Shown: positions 7,025-14,943, numbered from the stretch's first letter. The stretch is 32,890 nucleotides of DNA from an uncultured Chthoniobacterales bacterium (GCA_902805675.1 CADCTA010000070.1:1-32890); one strand, 5' to 3'. Notes: generated from the sequence alone by a model not told the origin. Numbers and translations: made by a program.

Positions 7025-8347
7025 TCAGCGCAGAACAGCGCCTAGCACTAGCCCGAGCGCAATAATCGTGATCGCGCCGAGCACCGTATAGACGACGAAA
7101 TCCTGCCGTCGCGCGCGGCGGGCAGCTTCCGCGTAAGGAATGCGCGTGAAGCTCACCATCGTGTAGAGCGGCAGGTAGGTGCCGGGGAGCAGGCGCTCGA
7201 GCGCGTGGTCGAGCTTCTTCTTCGCGCGGAATACCGGCGAGGCGGTCTTGTCGCGCATCTCGACGAAATTCTGCACCGCGAGGTCCGCGAGAGCGTCGCC
7301 ATTCGGTTTCCGGCGCGTGAAATACTCCGCGAACGCGCGTGTGCGGTCGTCACTGAACTCGGCGAGGCATTCATCCAGCACCGCGCAATCTTCGAACGCG
7401 GCGTTCATCCCCTGGCCATAGAATGGCACCACCGCGTGAGCGGCGTCGCCGAGCAGCGCGGCCTTGTCGCGATGGTGCCACGGAGCGCAGCGGATGGTGA
7501 CGAGCGAGCCCGTGGGATTGCTGCGGTAGTCTTCGAGCAGGTCCGGCATCATCGGCACCGCGTCCGGGAATTCCTCGCCGAAGAAGCGGCGAACCTCGTC
7601 GTCGGTCCGTGTCGTCGCGAAGCTGCGTGGCCCCTCCCATTGCCAGAAGAGCGTGCAGGTGAACGAGCCGTCTGGGTTCGGCAGCGCGATCATCATGAAG
7701 CTGTTCCGGGGCCATATGTGGAGCGCGTGCTTCTCCATTCGCCAGCTGCCGTCAGCGCCCGGTGGGATGGTCAACTCCTTGTAGCCGTGGGCCAAATACG
7801 TCTGGCTGTAGTCGAAGCGCTGCACTCGCTGGATCCCGCGGCGAACCACCGAGAATGCGCCATCCACGCCGATAATTGCATCGCCCCTGGCTTCCACCTT
7901 TTGCTCACTCTCTGTGTTGAGCAGCTGCGCGGACGGAGCCTCGATGTCCACCGCGGTGCACTTATGGTTGAAATGGACCCGCACGTTTTCGTAACGCCGC
8001 GCGGCGTCGATCGTGACGGTGTTGAGCGCGCCGCGTCCAATCGAGTTGATGCACTTGTTCGGGTCGGCGTCGTAAGCGGTGAAATGCAAATCGCCTGATT
8101 TGTCGTGAATCATCCGGCCGCGCATCGGGATGGCGTGCCGCATCACTTCCGCCGCCACGCCGAGCTGCTCGAGCGCGTGAATGCCACGCGTGGAGAGCGC
8201 GAGATTAATCGAGCGGCCGCCGACGAGGTTGCCGGCGTGCGGATCAGGCCGGCGCTCGTAAAGATCGACCTCGTGCCCACGGCGGCCTAGGAATGCTGCC
8301 ATCATTCCGCCGGCGAGGCCGCTGCCGATGAGGGTGAACTTGGGCAC
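7025..8347 (-). CDS. kmo: Kynurenine 3-monooxygenase
   Basis: This 440-residue FAD-dependent hydroxylase would convert L-kynurenine to 3-hydroxykynurenine with NADPH and O2. The dinucleotide-binding motif is GSGLAGG (residues 8-14) followed by VDLYERRPD; the GRSINLALSTRG segment is characteristic of KMO orthologues, and the second FAD motif AALLGDAAHAVVPFYGQGMNAAFEDC is intact. A C-terminal hydrophobic helix (VVYTVLGAITIIALGLVLGAV) would anchor it to the membrane, as in eukaryotic KMO. Translation starts at GTG (8347). With kynureninase 0.5 kb away on the same strand it gives two consecutive steps towards 3-hydroxyanthranilate and quinolinate/NAD; dioxygenase genes for the first and later steps are not in this window. 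Identification is strong. Confidence 0.95.
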   Translation of the reverse strand: MPKFTLIGSGLAGGMMAAFLGRRGHEVDLYERRPDPHAGNLVGGRSINLALSTRGIHALEQLGVAAEVMRHAIPMRGRMIHDKSGDLHFTAYDADPNKCINSIGRGALNTVTIDAARRYENVRVHFNHKCTAVDIEAPSAQLLNTESEQKVEARGDAIIGVDGAFSVVRRGIQRVQRFDYSQTYLAHGYKELTIPPGADGSWRMEKHALHIWPRNSFMMIALPNPDGSFTCTLFWQWEGPRSFATTRTDDEVRRFFGEEFPDAVPMMPDLLEDYRSNPTGSLVTIRCAPWHHRDKAALLGDAAHAVVPFYGQGMNAAFEDCAVLDECLAEFSDDRTRAFAEYFTRRKPNGDALADLAVQNFVEMRDKTASPVFRAKKKLDHALERLLPGTYLPLYTMVSFTRIPYAEAARRARRQDFVVYTVLGAITIIALGLVLGAVLR

Positions 8348-8425
8348 CGGGAAGGATTGGACCGGATCGACGCCTCAGGAAAGCAGGAAAGCGCGTGGCA
8401 CTGCGGCTGCTCAGAGAGGGGCAGC

Positions 8426-8839
8426 ATGTTCACTGATCCGACCCTCGATCGCGCCAAGGCCGTCAATAGCCTCGCGCTAAAAGCGATTCTACTGGTCGAC
8501 GACGACAAGCAGCTCGCATCGACGCTGCAGTGGATTCTCGCCGACGAGGATTTCCTCGTGGATGTGGCGCATGATGGCGAAGAGGCCGCGCTGAAGTTGA
8601 AGGCGCACGAGTACGATGCGGTCGTCTGCGACATGATGATGCCGCGGCTGCGCGGCGATGAGTTTTACCTGAAGGCGCGCGAGATGCGGCCCGAGCTGTC
8701 GCGCCGGTTCATTTTCATTACCGGCTATCCGAGCGATCAGAACATTAATGATTTCCTGACCGGCAACGATGTCGACTATCTCGTGAAGCCGTTCCCGGTT
8801 CAGAGGCTCATCAAGCGGGTCAAAGACCTGCTCGGGTAG
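8426..8839 (+). CDS. Receiver-only response regulator (CheY-like)
   Basis: This protein of 137 residues is a single receiver domain with all canonical residues: an acidic cluster D25-D27 (LLVDDDKQ), the phospho-acceptor D69 (VVCDMMMPR), T99 (FITGYPSD) and K121 (YLVKPF). No output domain follows, so signalling must occur by protein-protein contact or phosphotransfer. The ATG at 8426 is preferred over one 69 bp upstream because a purine-rich GAGAGGGG precedes it at 8415-8421. No histidine kinase gene is nearby, so it is an orphan. It is divergent from kmo (78 bp between starts) and convergent with kynU; any link to kynurenine metabolism is only positional. Confidence 0.9.
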   Translation: MFTDPTLDRAKAVNSLALKAILLVDDDKQLASTLQWILADEDFLVDVAHDGEEAALKLKAHEYDAVVCDMMMPRLRGDEFYLKAREMRPELSRRFIFITGYPSDQNINDFLTGNDVDYLVKPFPVQRLIKRVKDLLG

Positions 8840-8876
8840 TCCGCCAAGGGATGCGCCACTCGAGCGCGCGCGTCGG

Positions 8877-10148
8877 CTAATGATGCTGTGCGAGCAGCTG
8901 CGCGAACCTCCAGACCTCGTGGAAGGTGTTGTAGAGCGGCGTCGGTGCAGCGCGGATCACGTTCGGCTCGCGGAAGTCGCATTTCACGCCGGCGGCTTCG
9001 AGTTTGGCGAATAGCTCCTTCGGGTGCTCGTGCGCGAGGATGGAAAGCTGGCAACCGCGCGCCTGCGGGTCGCGCGGCGTGATGACGGTAAACGCACCTG
9101 AGCCGATCTGGTCGAGCAGGAACTCCAGATAGCCGGTGAGCTTTACGGATTTCGCGCGGAGCGCTTCCATCCCGCCGGCTTCATCGAAGATCGCAAACGA
9201 CGAACGCAGCGGCGCCATGGAAAAGATCGGCGGGTTGCTGATCGCCCACGAATCGGCCGATGGCACCGGCACGAACTCCGGGAGCAGCTGCATCTGGAAG
9301 CGCGTCGCTGGATCGTTGCCCCACCAGCCGGCCAACCTCGGGAGCTCGCGATTCATCGCGTGCCGCTCGTGCACGAATGCGCCGGCGACCGCGCCGGGGC
9401 CGGAATTGAGATACTTGTAGGAGCACCAGGCAGCGAAATCCACGTCCCAGTCATGCAGCGAGAGCGGGACGTTGCCGACGGCATGCGCGAGATCGATGCC
9501 TACGATGCAGCCGTGCTTGTGCGCTGCCGCGGTCACGCGCGCGATGTCGAAGAACTGGCCGGTGAAGAAGTTCACGCCGGCAAGCAGCACGAGCGCGATT
9601 TCGTCGCCTTGCTTCTCGAGCGTCGCTTCGATGTCTTCGGTGCGCGCGGCGAACTCTCCTTCACGCGCGCGGGCCAGCACGACGCCTTCTTTCGCAGCGA
9701 AGCCGTGATGCACGATCTGTGATTTGACCGCGTAGGTATCGGAGGGGAAAGCCGGCTCCTCCATCAGGATCTTGAAGCGGGACTTTGCCGGCCGATAAAA
9801 CGTCGCCATCAGCAGGTGGAGGTTCACCGTCAGGCTGTTCATACAGACGACCTCGTGCGGGCCCGCGCCGACCAGCCGCGCGGCCGGTTCGCGCACCGTC
9901 TCGTGGTACGAATACCAGGGAGTCGAGCCCTCCAGGTGCGCATCGACGGCGAGTGCGGCCCAGTCGTCCAGCTCCTGATCAACGAAGGCGCGCGTAGTCT
10001 TGGGCATCAGGCCTAACGAGTTTCCGACCAGGTAAATGTAGGGCTGGCCATCTTTCGTCAGCGGAATGTGGAATCGCTCGCGGAAATGCCGCAGCGGATC
10101 TTCCGCATCGAGCTGCCGGGCGAAGTCTTCGTCAGGAGAAAGGTTCAT
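8877..10148 (-). CDS. kynU: Kynureninase
   Basis: This 423-residue PLP enzyme of the aminotransferase class V fold cleaves kynurenine or 3-hydroxykynurenine to (3-hydroxy)anthranilate and alanine. Seen: YLVGNSLGLMPK near the N-terminus, the LLAGVNFFTGQFFDI segment, GIDLAHAVGNVPLSLHDWDVDFAAWCSYKYLNSGPG with the predicted PLP lysine K245 (the SYKY motif), and a C-terminal NVIRAAPTPLYNTFHEVWRF typical of KynU. Full length matches known orthologues. A strong GGAGGTG ribosome-binding site lies 6 bp upstream of the ATG at 10148. It works downstream of Kmo; the two genes share a strand but are separated by the oppositely oriented response regulator, so they are probably separate transcripts. Confidence 0.96.
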   Translation of the reverse strand: MNLSPDEDFARQLDAEDPLRHFRERFHIPLTKDGQPYIYLVGNSLGLMPKTTRAFVDQELDDWAALAVDAHLEGSTPWYSYHETVREPAARLVGAGPHEVVCMNSLTVNLHLLMATFYRPAKSRFKILMEEPAFPSDTYAVKSQIVHHGFAAKEGVVLARAREGEFAARTEDIEATLEKQGDEIALVLLAGVNFFTGQFFDIARVTAAAHKHGCIVGIDLAHAVGNVPLSLHDWDVDFAAWCSYKYLNSGPGAVAGAFVHERHAMNRELPRLAGWWGNDPATRFQMQLLPEFVPVPSADSWAISNPPIFSMAPLRSSFAIFDEAGGMEALRAKSVKLTGYLEFLLDQIGSGAFTVITPRDPQARGCQLSILAHEHPKELFAKLEAAGVKCDFREPNVIRAAPTPLYNTFHEVWRFAQLLAQHH

Positions 10149-10332
10149 CAGTGCACCTCCGTGATACGCAAAGCACGGTCCTCAGCAATGTCGGTGCGGT
10201 AGAGCCGTCGAATCATCGCCTGCCGATCGGCCGCTGCAGGCGGTTTGCAACGATGCCGAATAACAGCGTCGGTTCGGCTAACGAGTCGAGAGATGCTGCA
10301 CGCGTTCATGCGTCGAGAAGCGATCAGCAGTT

Positions 10333-10698
10333 ATGCCTAAAGCAACACCAAGCAAAAGCCTCGGGTCGAATTCACGCGGCGGCACGAGCGGTAATAAACG
10401 CGGCGGCGGAACGAGCAGGATGAAAGCGAAAGGCGGCGGCCAGCGTTCGAGCACCAAAGGTGGCTCGAGCAAGGCAACCGGCACGCGCGGTGCAAAGGGA
10501 AGCGGCGCATCGGGCGGCGGCGGCGGGAAGAAGAGCTCGCGACTGGCCGCGCGTGAAATGACCGGCACGAAGAAGGCTGGTCGCACTGGCGGTGGTGTAA
10601 AGTCTGGCAATCGCGGCGGAACGTCGAAGAAGGGCGGGCGCAGCAGTGCGGGTGGCGCGGATCGCACCGGCGAGTCGAACGTCCGCGGCGAAGGTTGA
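10333..10698 (+). CDS. Low-complexity Gly/Lys/Arg/Ser/Thr-rich basic protein
   Basis: This 121-residue frame encodes a highly biased protein rich in Gly, Ser, Lys, Arg and Thr, with no Phe, Tyr, Trp, His, Cys or Ile. Runs such as SGGGGGKKSSR and repeated GGTSxxKRGG-like units suggest a fully disordered, strongly basic chain. Only one short stretch (RLAAREMTGTKKAG) could be helical. No family is recognised; the composition resembles bacterial histone-H1-like or RNA/DNA-binding tails and some desiccation-stress proteins, but no defining motif of either is seen. Codons are mixed as in neighbouring genes, supporting a real gene. A proline-rich reading exists on the opposite strand (10278-10667) and cannot be excluded entirely. 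A GAGAAG sequence lies about 12 bp upstream of the ATG. Confidence 0.55.
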   Translation: MPKATPSKSLGSNSRGGTSGNKRGGGTSRMKAKGGGQRSSTKGGSSKATGTRGAKGSGASGGGGGKKSSRLAAREMTGTKKAGRTGGGVKSGNRGGTSKKGGRSSAGGADRTGESNVRGEG

Positions 10699-10720
10699 GC
10701 CTCGCATCCACTTTTGCGCG

Positions 10721-10814
10721 GTCATTCTGAGCGCAGCGGAGCGGAGTCGAAGAAATCCCGTGGCGTTACCTTCAAGCTCGCGCCACGGGATTCCTCGGCT
10801 GCGCTCGGAATGAC
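10721..10814. repeat. GTCATTCTGA palindromic intergenic repeat
   Basis: This 94-bp element begins GTCATTCTGAGCGCAGCG and ends GCTGCGCTCGGAATGAC, with internal arms AATCCCGTGGCG and CGCCACGGGATT. It therefore folds into a long hairpin. It lies in the convergent gap between the basic-protein gene and the DUF2934 gene, where it could terminate transcription from both sides. Confidence 0.75.
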
Positions 10815-10852
10815 AGGCGAAAAGTGCATGACCCCTCTAAGCGGCGCGTGAG

Positions 10853-10956
10853 GCAGGGACATCGCGCGGCGATGTCCGGCGAAACGCGGCTTCAGACGTG
10901 CGGCCGTCCTGCGTCCAAGCAACGCGCCTCGGACGCCGCCGCGTGGCGTCCCTACC
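10853..10956. repeat. Two-hairpin intergenic repeat, copy B (inverted)
   Basis: Read on the minus strand this matches the repeat at 2077-2184: GGTAGGGACGCC, a GC-rich hairpin ending GGCGTCCGAGGCGCGT, a variable centre, then CCGGACATCGC, GCGATGTCCCT. The two hairpin stems and GAGGCGCGT are conserved, while the central 40 bp is not. Its GGTAGGG end lies 7 bp beyond the TAG stop of the DUF2934 gene. Confidence 0.75.
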
Positions 10957-10963
10957 GCTCGCG

Positions 10964-11290
10964 CTAGCTGCCGATCGCAGCGAGCTCTGCCTCGGCGCGG
11001 AGCCAGTGCTCTGCGGCTCGGCCTTCTGGGCGTCCTTCGTCTTCCCAGATCTCCTGCGCGCGCGCCGCGATGGCGTCGCGGAACTTGCCGGTCGGGAAGC
11101 CTTTCGTACCCGGTTCACCGAGCCCGGGCGTTTGGCCACGCCCCATTGCGTCCAGGTCGAATGCGTCTTCGATCGCTTCGGTCGCGGGCGGCGAAACGTT
11201 AGCCGGATGGCCGCCGCCGCTTACCGCGTCGCCGCCATGCGCGGGAGCCAGGAAGAGCATCGGGAGTTTGCTGACAGGATCGAGTTGCAT
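10964..11290 (-). CDS. DUF2934 domain protein
   Basis: This 108-residue protein ends with a clear DUF2934 signature, IAARAQEIWEDEGRPEGRAAEHWLRAEAEL (about residues 74-103), a short helical motif with conserved Arg-Ala, Trp, Glu-Gly and His-Trp residues. The first 70 residues are Gly/Pro-rich and probably disordered (PAHGGDAVSGGGHPANVSPPA, MGRGQTPGLGEPGTKG). The family is common in soil and plant-associated bacteria and has no established function; polypeptides are usually 60-130 residues, so the length is normal. The start may instead be the ATG at 11260. It is divergent from the small gene at 11492 across about 200 bp in which I see no other gene. Confidence 0.75.
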   Translation of the reverse strand: MQLDPVSKLPMLFLAPAHGGDAVSGGGHPANVSPPATEAIEDAFDLDAMGRGQTPGLGEPGTKGFPTGKFRDAIAARAQEIWEDEGRPEGRAAEHWLRAEAELAAIGS

Positions 11291-11491
11291 ACCGGAAGAT
11301 CGCGCGCTGCGAGCTCGTCAGCTGCAAGGAAACGGAGAAGCGAGCCAGGTATCACCGCCAGCAGGGCGCCGCCGTTTCAGAAGCCTCGTGAGGCGTGCGC
11401 GCCCTCAGCTTTTCTTATTTTTATGACCCGATTCGTCCGTTTTTCCCGCGTTAATCAGTGAGCGCTCGTCCTACCGACGCGCGTCGCCGGC

Positions 11492-11779
11492 ATGAATCCA
11501 CTTCCCAGCAACATGAACGCCTCCCATTCCGACCCAAAGCAGCAGCGCAGCCGCCTGGCCGTGTATGAAGTGCGGCCGGCAACAACTGGCGAAGGATTTG
11601 ATGTGATCTCGGAAGCGCTCTCCACGGGCCGCCTCCGGCTGAGCAAGCAGTACGTGGCGATCGGCTACGCGACCTTGCACAGCGGCTCGCATCCGTCGGT
11701 TATTCGGGTCTACGATGCAGCCGGCGAATTGATCGCGACGCATGAGCAGCCCGCCGGGCGCGACACTCTCGACGGGTGA
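11492..11779 (+). CDS. Small protein, possibly DUF2188-like
   Basis: This 95-residue protein contains LAVYEVRPATTGEGFDVISEALSTGRLRLSKQYVAIGYATLHSGSHPSVIRVYDAAGELIATHEQ. The order (N-terminal strand, GFDVI strand, helix with AIGYA, then VIRVYDAAGELI) is that of small DUF2188-like beta-alpha-beta proteins, which often carry an analogous IRVYD-xxG-xxI ending. I do not claim the assignment as proven. An internal ATG at 11513 is a plausible alternative start, since the first residues (NPLPSN) look like leader. It precedes the TonB-like gene by 91 bp on the same strand. Function is unknown. Confidence 0.6.
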   Translation: MNPLPSNMNASHSDPKQQRSRLAVYEVRPATTGEGFDVISEALSTGRLRLSKQYVAIGYATLHSGSHPSVIRVYDAAGELIATHEQPAGRDTLDG

Positions 11780-11870
11780 GGTCTCGCCGCGGGCCGCTTT
11801 CTCGAGCCCGCGCGGGCGAAACGAGTTTCAGGTTGCCAAATCCCGAGCCGTGCGTTGCATAGAGCCTCTT

Positions 11871-12614
11871 ATGCGTGAACTCATGCGCCTGTTCGCCGTC
11901 GCGCTGTGTGCCTCGGTTGTTGTCACCGTCGCGGAAGCACAGGACCGCCCGCAGTTCCGTCCGGCCGTGCTCGGCTCAGGACCTGATTCGTTGATCAACC
12001 GGATCGATGTGGATGCGCTCATCAAGGCGGGTCAGAAAGACGGCGCGGTGATGTTTTCCTCCCTCGTGAGCAAGACTGGCGCGGTCGTCCAGAGCCGCAC
12101 ATTCCGTGGCATGCCCGGCACCGCGCTACTCGAAGAGGAGCTGCGCAAGAAGCTGGCGGACGCGAAGTTCGCGCCGGCGATCTACAATCACCAGCCGGTG
12201 GACGTGATCCTTTCCGGGACGGTCATTTTCTTTTCCGACGCGAAGCCGCACGTGCGCATTTTCCTGAATCAGGACCCGAATGAGTTGAAGGCGGAGGCGG
12301 ATTTCATCGCTCCACAGCCGGTGTTCGGTGGCGATTCGGGGTTCACCGGGCTCGATTATCCCACGGAGATACCGGTGCCGGTCAGCGCAGTCGTCGATTT
12401 GGGGTTGAACGTTGATGCCACTGGACGGTTGCGCGATCTCCGTGTCATCGCTGAGGAGCCGCCGCTGCTGGGGTTCGCCGAGCTAGCGAGGCGGGACATC
12501 GGGGCGGCGAAGTTTATCCCGGCTTTCCGCGATGGCGACGCGACGCAGTCGAATACAGTGTATTCGGTGTCGTACCAACCGGCAGACTGGGCAGCCAGCC
12601 TGGAGCAGCAGTAG
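11871..12614 (+). CDS. Secreted protein with two TonB-C-like domains
   Basis: This protein of 247 residues starts with a signal peptide (MRELMRLFAVALCASVVVTVAEAQ, cleavage probably after AEA). Two regions resemble the TonB C-terminal domain: residues about 53-120 (GAVVQSRTFRGMPGTALLEEELRKKLADAKFAPAIYNHQPVDVILSGTVIFF), with the family's typical 'KFxPA...PVxV' ending, and about 165-240 (SAVVDLGLNVDATGRLRDLRVIAEEPPLLGFAELARRDIGAAKFIPAFRDGD). Unlike TonB it has no proline-rich periplasm-spanning linker, and the hydrophobic N-terminus is likely cleaved, so energy transduction is doubtful; a periplasmic binding or scaffold role is an alternative. The frame is open further upstream; the ATG at 11871 is chosen because the signal sequence begins there. 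Confidence 0.7.
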   Translation: MRELMRLFAVALCASVVVTVAEAQDRPQFRPAVLGSGPDSLINRIDVDALIKAGQKDGAVMFSSLVSKTGAVVQSRTFRGMPGTALLEEELRKKLADAKFAPAIYNHQPVDVILSGTVIFFSDAKPHVRIFLNQDPNELKAEADFIAPQPVFGGDSGFTGLDYPTEIPVPVSAVVDLGLNVDATGRLRDLRVIAEEPPLLGFAELARRDIGAAKFIPAFRDGDATQSNTVYSVSYQPADWAASLEQQ

Positions 12615-12646
12615 CGTGCGCTCGGCTGCCGGCGACGTGGCGCCAC

Positions 12647-13222
12647 ATGATCCGCGGCTCTTTTTTTCAGCGCGACCCGCTGACGTGTGCCCGTGAACTG
12701 ATCGGGACGGAACTCGTCTGGGGCGAGTGCGCGGGGATCGTGGTTGAGACGGAGGCGTATCTCGCGGAGAACGATGAGGCCTGCCATGCGTTCTTCCGGC
12801 CAAGCGTCCGCGCGTTTATCCAGCGGAACGATGGCGGCGCGGCCTACGTCTACCTGAATTACGGCGTTCACTGGATGCTGAATGCGCTCGTGAAGGGTGG
12901 CTCCGCGGACGGCTTCGTGCTGATCCGGGCGCTGGAGCCGACGCGCGGCATCGAGCTGATGCAGCAGCGTCGTGGCGTGAGCGACATCCGGCAGCTTTGC
13001 TCTGGGCCTGGCAAGCTGACGAAAGCGTTGGAGATCACGAGCGCCGATGATGAGCGAGACCTCTGCGAGGATGCGCGGCATTGCTTTGTGCAGGCGAGCG
13101 ACGGCCGGGCGGATGTGGTGGCGGACCTGCGGATCGGTATCACGCGCTCGGCTGATTTGCCCTGGAGGTTTACGCTCCGCGGCAACCGGTTCATCAGCCG
13201 GCCGGTGAAGCTGAAGATTTAG
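12647..13222 (+). CDS. DNA-3-methyladenine glycosylase (AAG/MPG family)
   Basis: This 191-residue enzyme excises alkylated and deaminated purines in base excision repair. Family hallmarks are ARELIGTELVW, the IVVETEAYL segment with the catalytic-site glutamate, DEACHAF, YVYLNYGVHWMLN (YVYLxYGxHxxxN motif), GFVLIRALEP and the SGPGKLTKALEI segment. The length is typical of bacterial members, which lack the eukaryotic N-terminal extension. A seven-T run lies in codons 5-7 (TCT TTT TTT), a possible slippage site. The gene lies 32 bp after the TonB-like gene, with mnmA about 100 bp further on. Identification is strong. Confidence 0.93.
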   Translation: MIRGSFFQRDPLTCARELIGTELVWGECAGIVVETEAYLAENDEACHAFFRPSVRAFIQRNDGGAAYVYLNYGVHWMLNALVKGGSADGFVLIRALEPTRGIELMQQRRGVSDIRQLCSGPGKLTKALEITSADDERDLCEDARHCFVQASDGRADVVADLRIGITRSADLPWRFTLRGNRFISRPVKLKI

Positions 13223-13325
13223 TCGCACAGCACGCAGAGCATTTGCCGCCGGTGGTTCTTCGCGCGGCTGCGGTTAACGCTGCTGTAGTTGACGGCGAGA
13301 GGGGCGCGCGGAGCTTAGGCGTCGA

Positions 13326-14426
13326 ATGTCAGGGACTAAACAGCGCGTCTTGCTCGGGATGAGCGGCGGCGTCGATTCCAGCGTCGCGGGATATCTGCTG
13401 CGCGAGCAGGGCTATGATGTGGTCGGCGTGACGATGAAGGTCTGGCCGCAGGACTGCATCTCGCGCGCGGAAGATAAGTGCTGCGGCCCACAAGCCGTGG
13501 CTGATGCGCGGAATGTGGCGCACGCGCTCGGCATCCCGCACTACGTGGTCGACGAGGCGGATCAATTCGAGCGTGTCGTGATCGACTACTTCTCGAGCGA
13601 GTACCAGGCGGGCCGGACGCCGAACCCCTGCGTGATGTGCAATGAGAAGCTGAAGTTCGGCAGCCTCTGGCAGAAGGCGCAGGCGCTCGGCTGCGAGTAC
13701 ATCGCCACCGGCCACTACGCGATCGTCGACCATCATCCCGACCGCGCCGTGCTGCGGAAAGGCGCCGATCCACGCAAGGACCAGTCGTATTTCCTCTTCA
13801 GCCTCCGGCAGCCGCAACTGCGCCGGGCACTCACGCCGCTCGGCGGGATGTCGAAGCCGGAAATCCGAGACATCGCCCGATCGCTTGGACTCAAAGTGGC
13901 GGAGAAAGTCGACAGCCAGGAGATCTGCTTCGTGCCGGGGAACGACTACAAGGCTTTCCTGCGCTCGCATCTCGGTGAGGGCGAGTTCCACGAGGGCGGG
14001 ATCTACGATTTGCAGGGCACGTTCCTCGGCGAGCACGGCGGCATTGAGCTCTTCACGATCGGCCAGCGCAAAGGATTGCCCGGCGGTTCCGCGCAGCCGC
14101 GTTACGTAGTCGACATCGATCCGCAGACGAACCGCGTCATCGTCGGCAGCGCCGAGGATCTCGTCTCGGAGGAGTTCGAGATTGATCGGGTGAACTGGTC
14201 GAGTCGCGATGTTCCGGACGAGCCGATCGAAGTGACGGTGAAGATTCGCTACAGCCATCACGGCACGAAGGCGACGCTCTTCCCGCTCTCCGCCGACACC
14301 GCACGGATCGAGCTGCACGAGCCCCAGAAAGCGGTCACGCCGGGCCAGGCGGCGGTCTTCTACGATGGCGATGTTGTGCTGGGCGGCGGATGGATCTGCC
14401 GGCAGACGGCACTGGTTCCAGCCTGA
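13326..14426 (+). CDS. mnmA: tRNA-specific 2-thiouridylase MnmA
   Basis: This 366-residue enzyme thiolates U34 of tRNA-Lys, -Glu and -Gln using ATP and a persulfide relay. The PP-loop motif GMSGGVDSSVA (residues 11-21), catalytic cysteines C102 in TPNPCVMCN and C201 in QEICFVPGNDY, the ATGHYA motif and the C-terminal FYDGDVVLGGGWI are all present. The length matches the family. The downstream gene, cutA, starts 3 bp after the stop, so the two are likely co-transcribed. GGAG lies about 13 bp upstream of the ATG. No other thiolation gene (IscS, Tus) is adjacent, although a MoaD/ThiS-like carrier occurs 11 kb away. Confidence 0.97.
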   Translation: MSGTKQRVLLGMSGGVDSSVAGYLLREQGYDVVGVTMKVWPQDCISRAEDKCCGPQAVADARNVAHALGIPHYVVDEADQFERVVIDYFSSEYQAGRTPNPCVMCNEKLKFGSLWQKAQALGCEYIATGHYAIVDHHPDRAVLRKGADPRKDQSYFLFSLRQPQLRRALTPLGGMSKPEIRDIARSLGLKVAEKVDSQEICFVPGNDYKAFLRSHLGEGEFHEGGIYDLQGTFLGEHGGIELFTIGQRKGLPGGSAQPRYVVDIDPQTNRVIVGSAEDLVSEEFEIDRVNWSSRDVPDEPIEVTVKIRYSHHGTKATLFPLSADTARIELHEPQKAVTPGQAAVFYDGDVVLGGGWICRQTALVPA

Positions 14427-14429
14427 CGA

Positions 14430-14750
14430 ATGGCTGAGGAAATCCTGCTCGCCATGAGCACGTTTCCCGACGCTCAGATCGCGCGCAGCGTCTCACGACA
14501 GCTGGTGGAACAGAAGCTCGCCGCGTGCGCAAACATCGGCGGTTGCGTGGAATCGATCTACCATTGGCAGGGCCAGATCGAGGAAGCGCAGGAGACGCTC
14601 GTGTTATTCAAAACGACACGTAGTCGCTTCGAGGAATTTCAACGGGTGCTTCGGTCGTTGCATCCGTATGAGGTGCCGGAGATCGTTGCTTTGCGCATCG
14701 CTGACGGGTTCCCGGGATATCTGCAGTGGGTCGAGAGTAGCTGCGCTTGA
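14430..14750 (+). CDS. cutA: Divalent-cation tolerance protein CutA
   Basis: This 106-residue protein is a typical CutA1: LLAMSTFPDAQIARSVSRQLVEQKLAACANIGGCVESIYHWQGQIEEAQETLVLFKTT, followed by LHPYEVPEIVALRIADGFPGYLQWV. The conserved CAN, YxWxGxIEEAxExxLxxKT and HPYExPEI motifs are all visible. CutA forms very stable ferredoxin-like trimers; its involvement in copper tolerance is historical and its biochemical role is not settled. It begins 3 bp after mnmA and is probably translated from the same message. No promoter is seen between them. Confidence 0.96.
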   Translation: MAEEILLAMSTFPDAQIARSVSRQLVEQKLAACANIGGCVESIYHWQGQIEEAQETLVLFKTTRSRFEEFQRVLRSLHPYEVPEIVALRIADGFPGYLQWVESSCA

Positions 14751-14799
14751 TCCAGTCGCGGCGCCGTCTCGCGTTACTTCGCGGTGCTGCAATTAAGCC

Positions 14800-14923
14800 G
14801 GGTCATCCTGAGTCGCGAAGACGACGAAGGACCTCGCGCGGGGTGCTTCGTCATGCAGGCGTATCGGCAAAATCCGTCACCCTGCGCGAGGTCCCTCGCC
14901 GTCTGCGCGACTCGGGATGACCC
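14800..14923. repeat. Palindromic intergenic repeat (GGGTCATCC type)
   Basis: This 124-bp element has inverted ends GGGTCATCCTGAGTCGCG and CGCGACTCGGGATGACCC. An inner pair is also present: GGACCTCGCGC and GCGCGAGGTCC. It is related in its ends and layout to the GTCATTCC elements, but its core uses GGACCTCGCG instead of AATCCCGTGG. It sits between the convergent cutA and membrane-protein genes, a likely bidirectional transcription stop. Confidence 0.75.
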
Positions 14924-14943
14924 GCGCCGCGTTGTGAGGGGTG

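Noticed and set aside
12659..12670. Phase-variable poly-T tract at the glycosylase start
   Set aside because: The run is only seven T residues and the protein is a housekeeping repair enzyme, so slippage control is unlikely.
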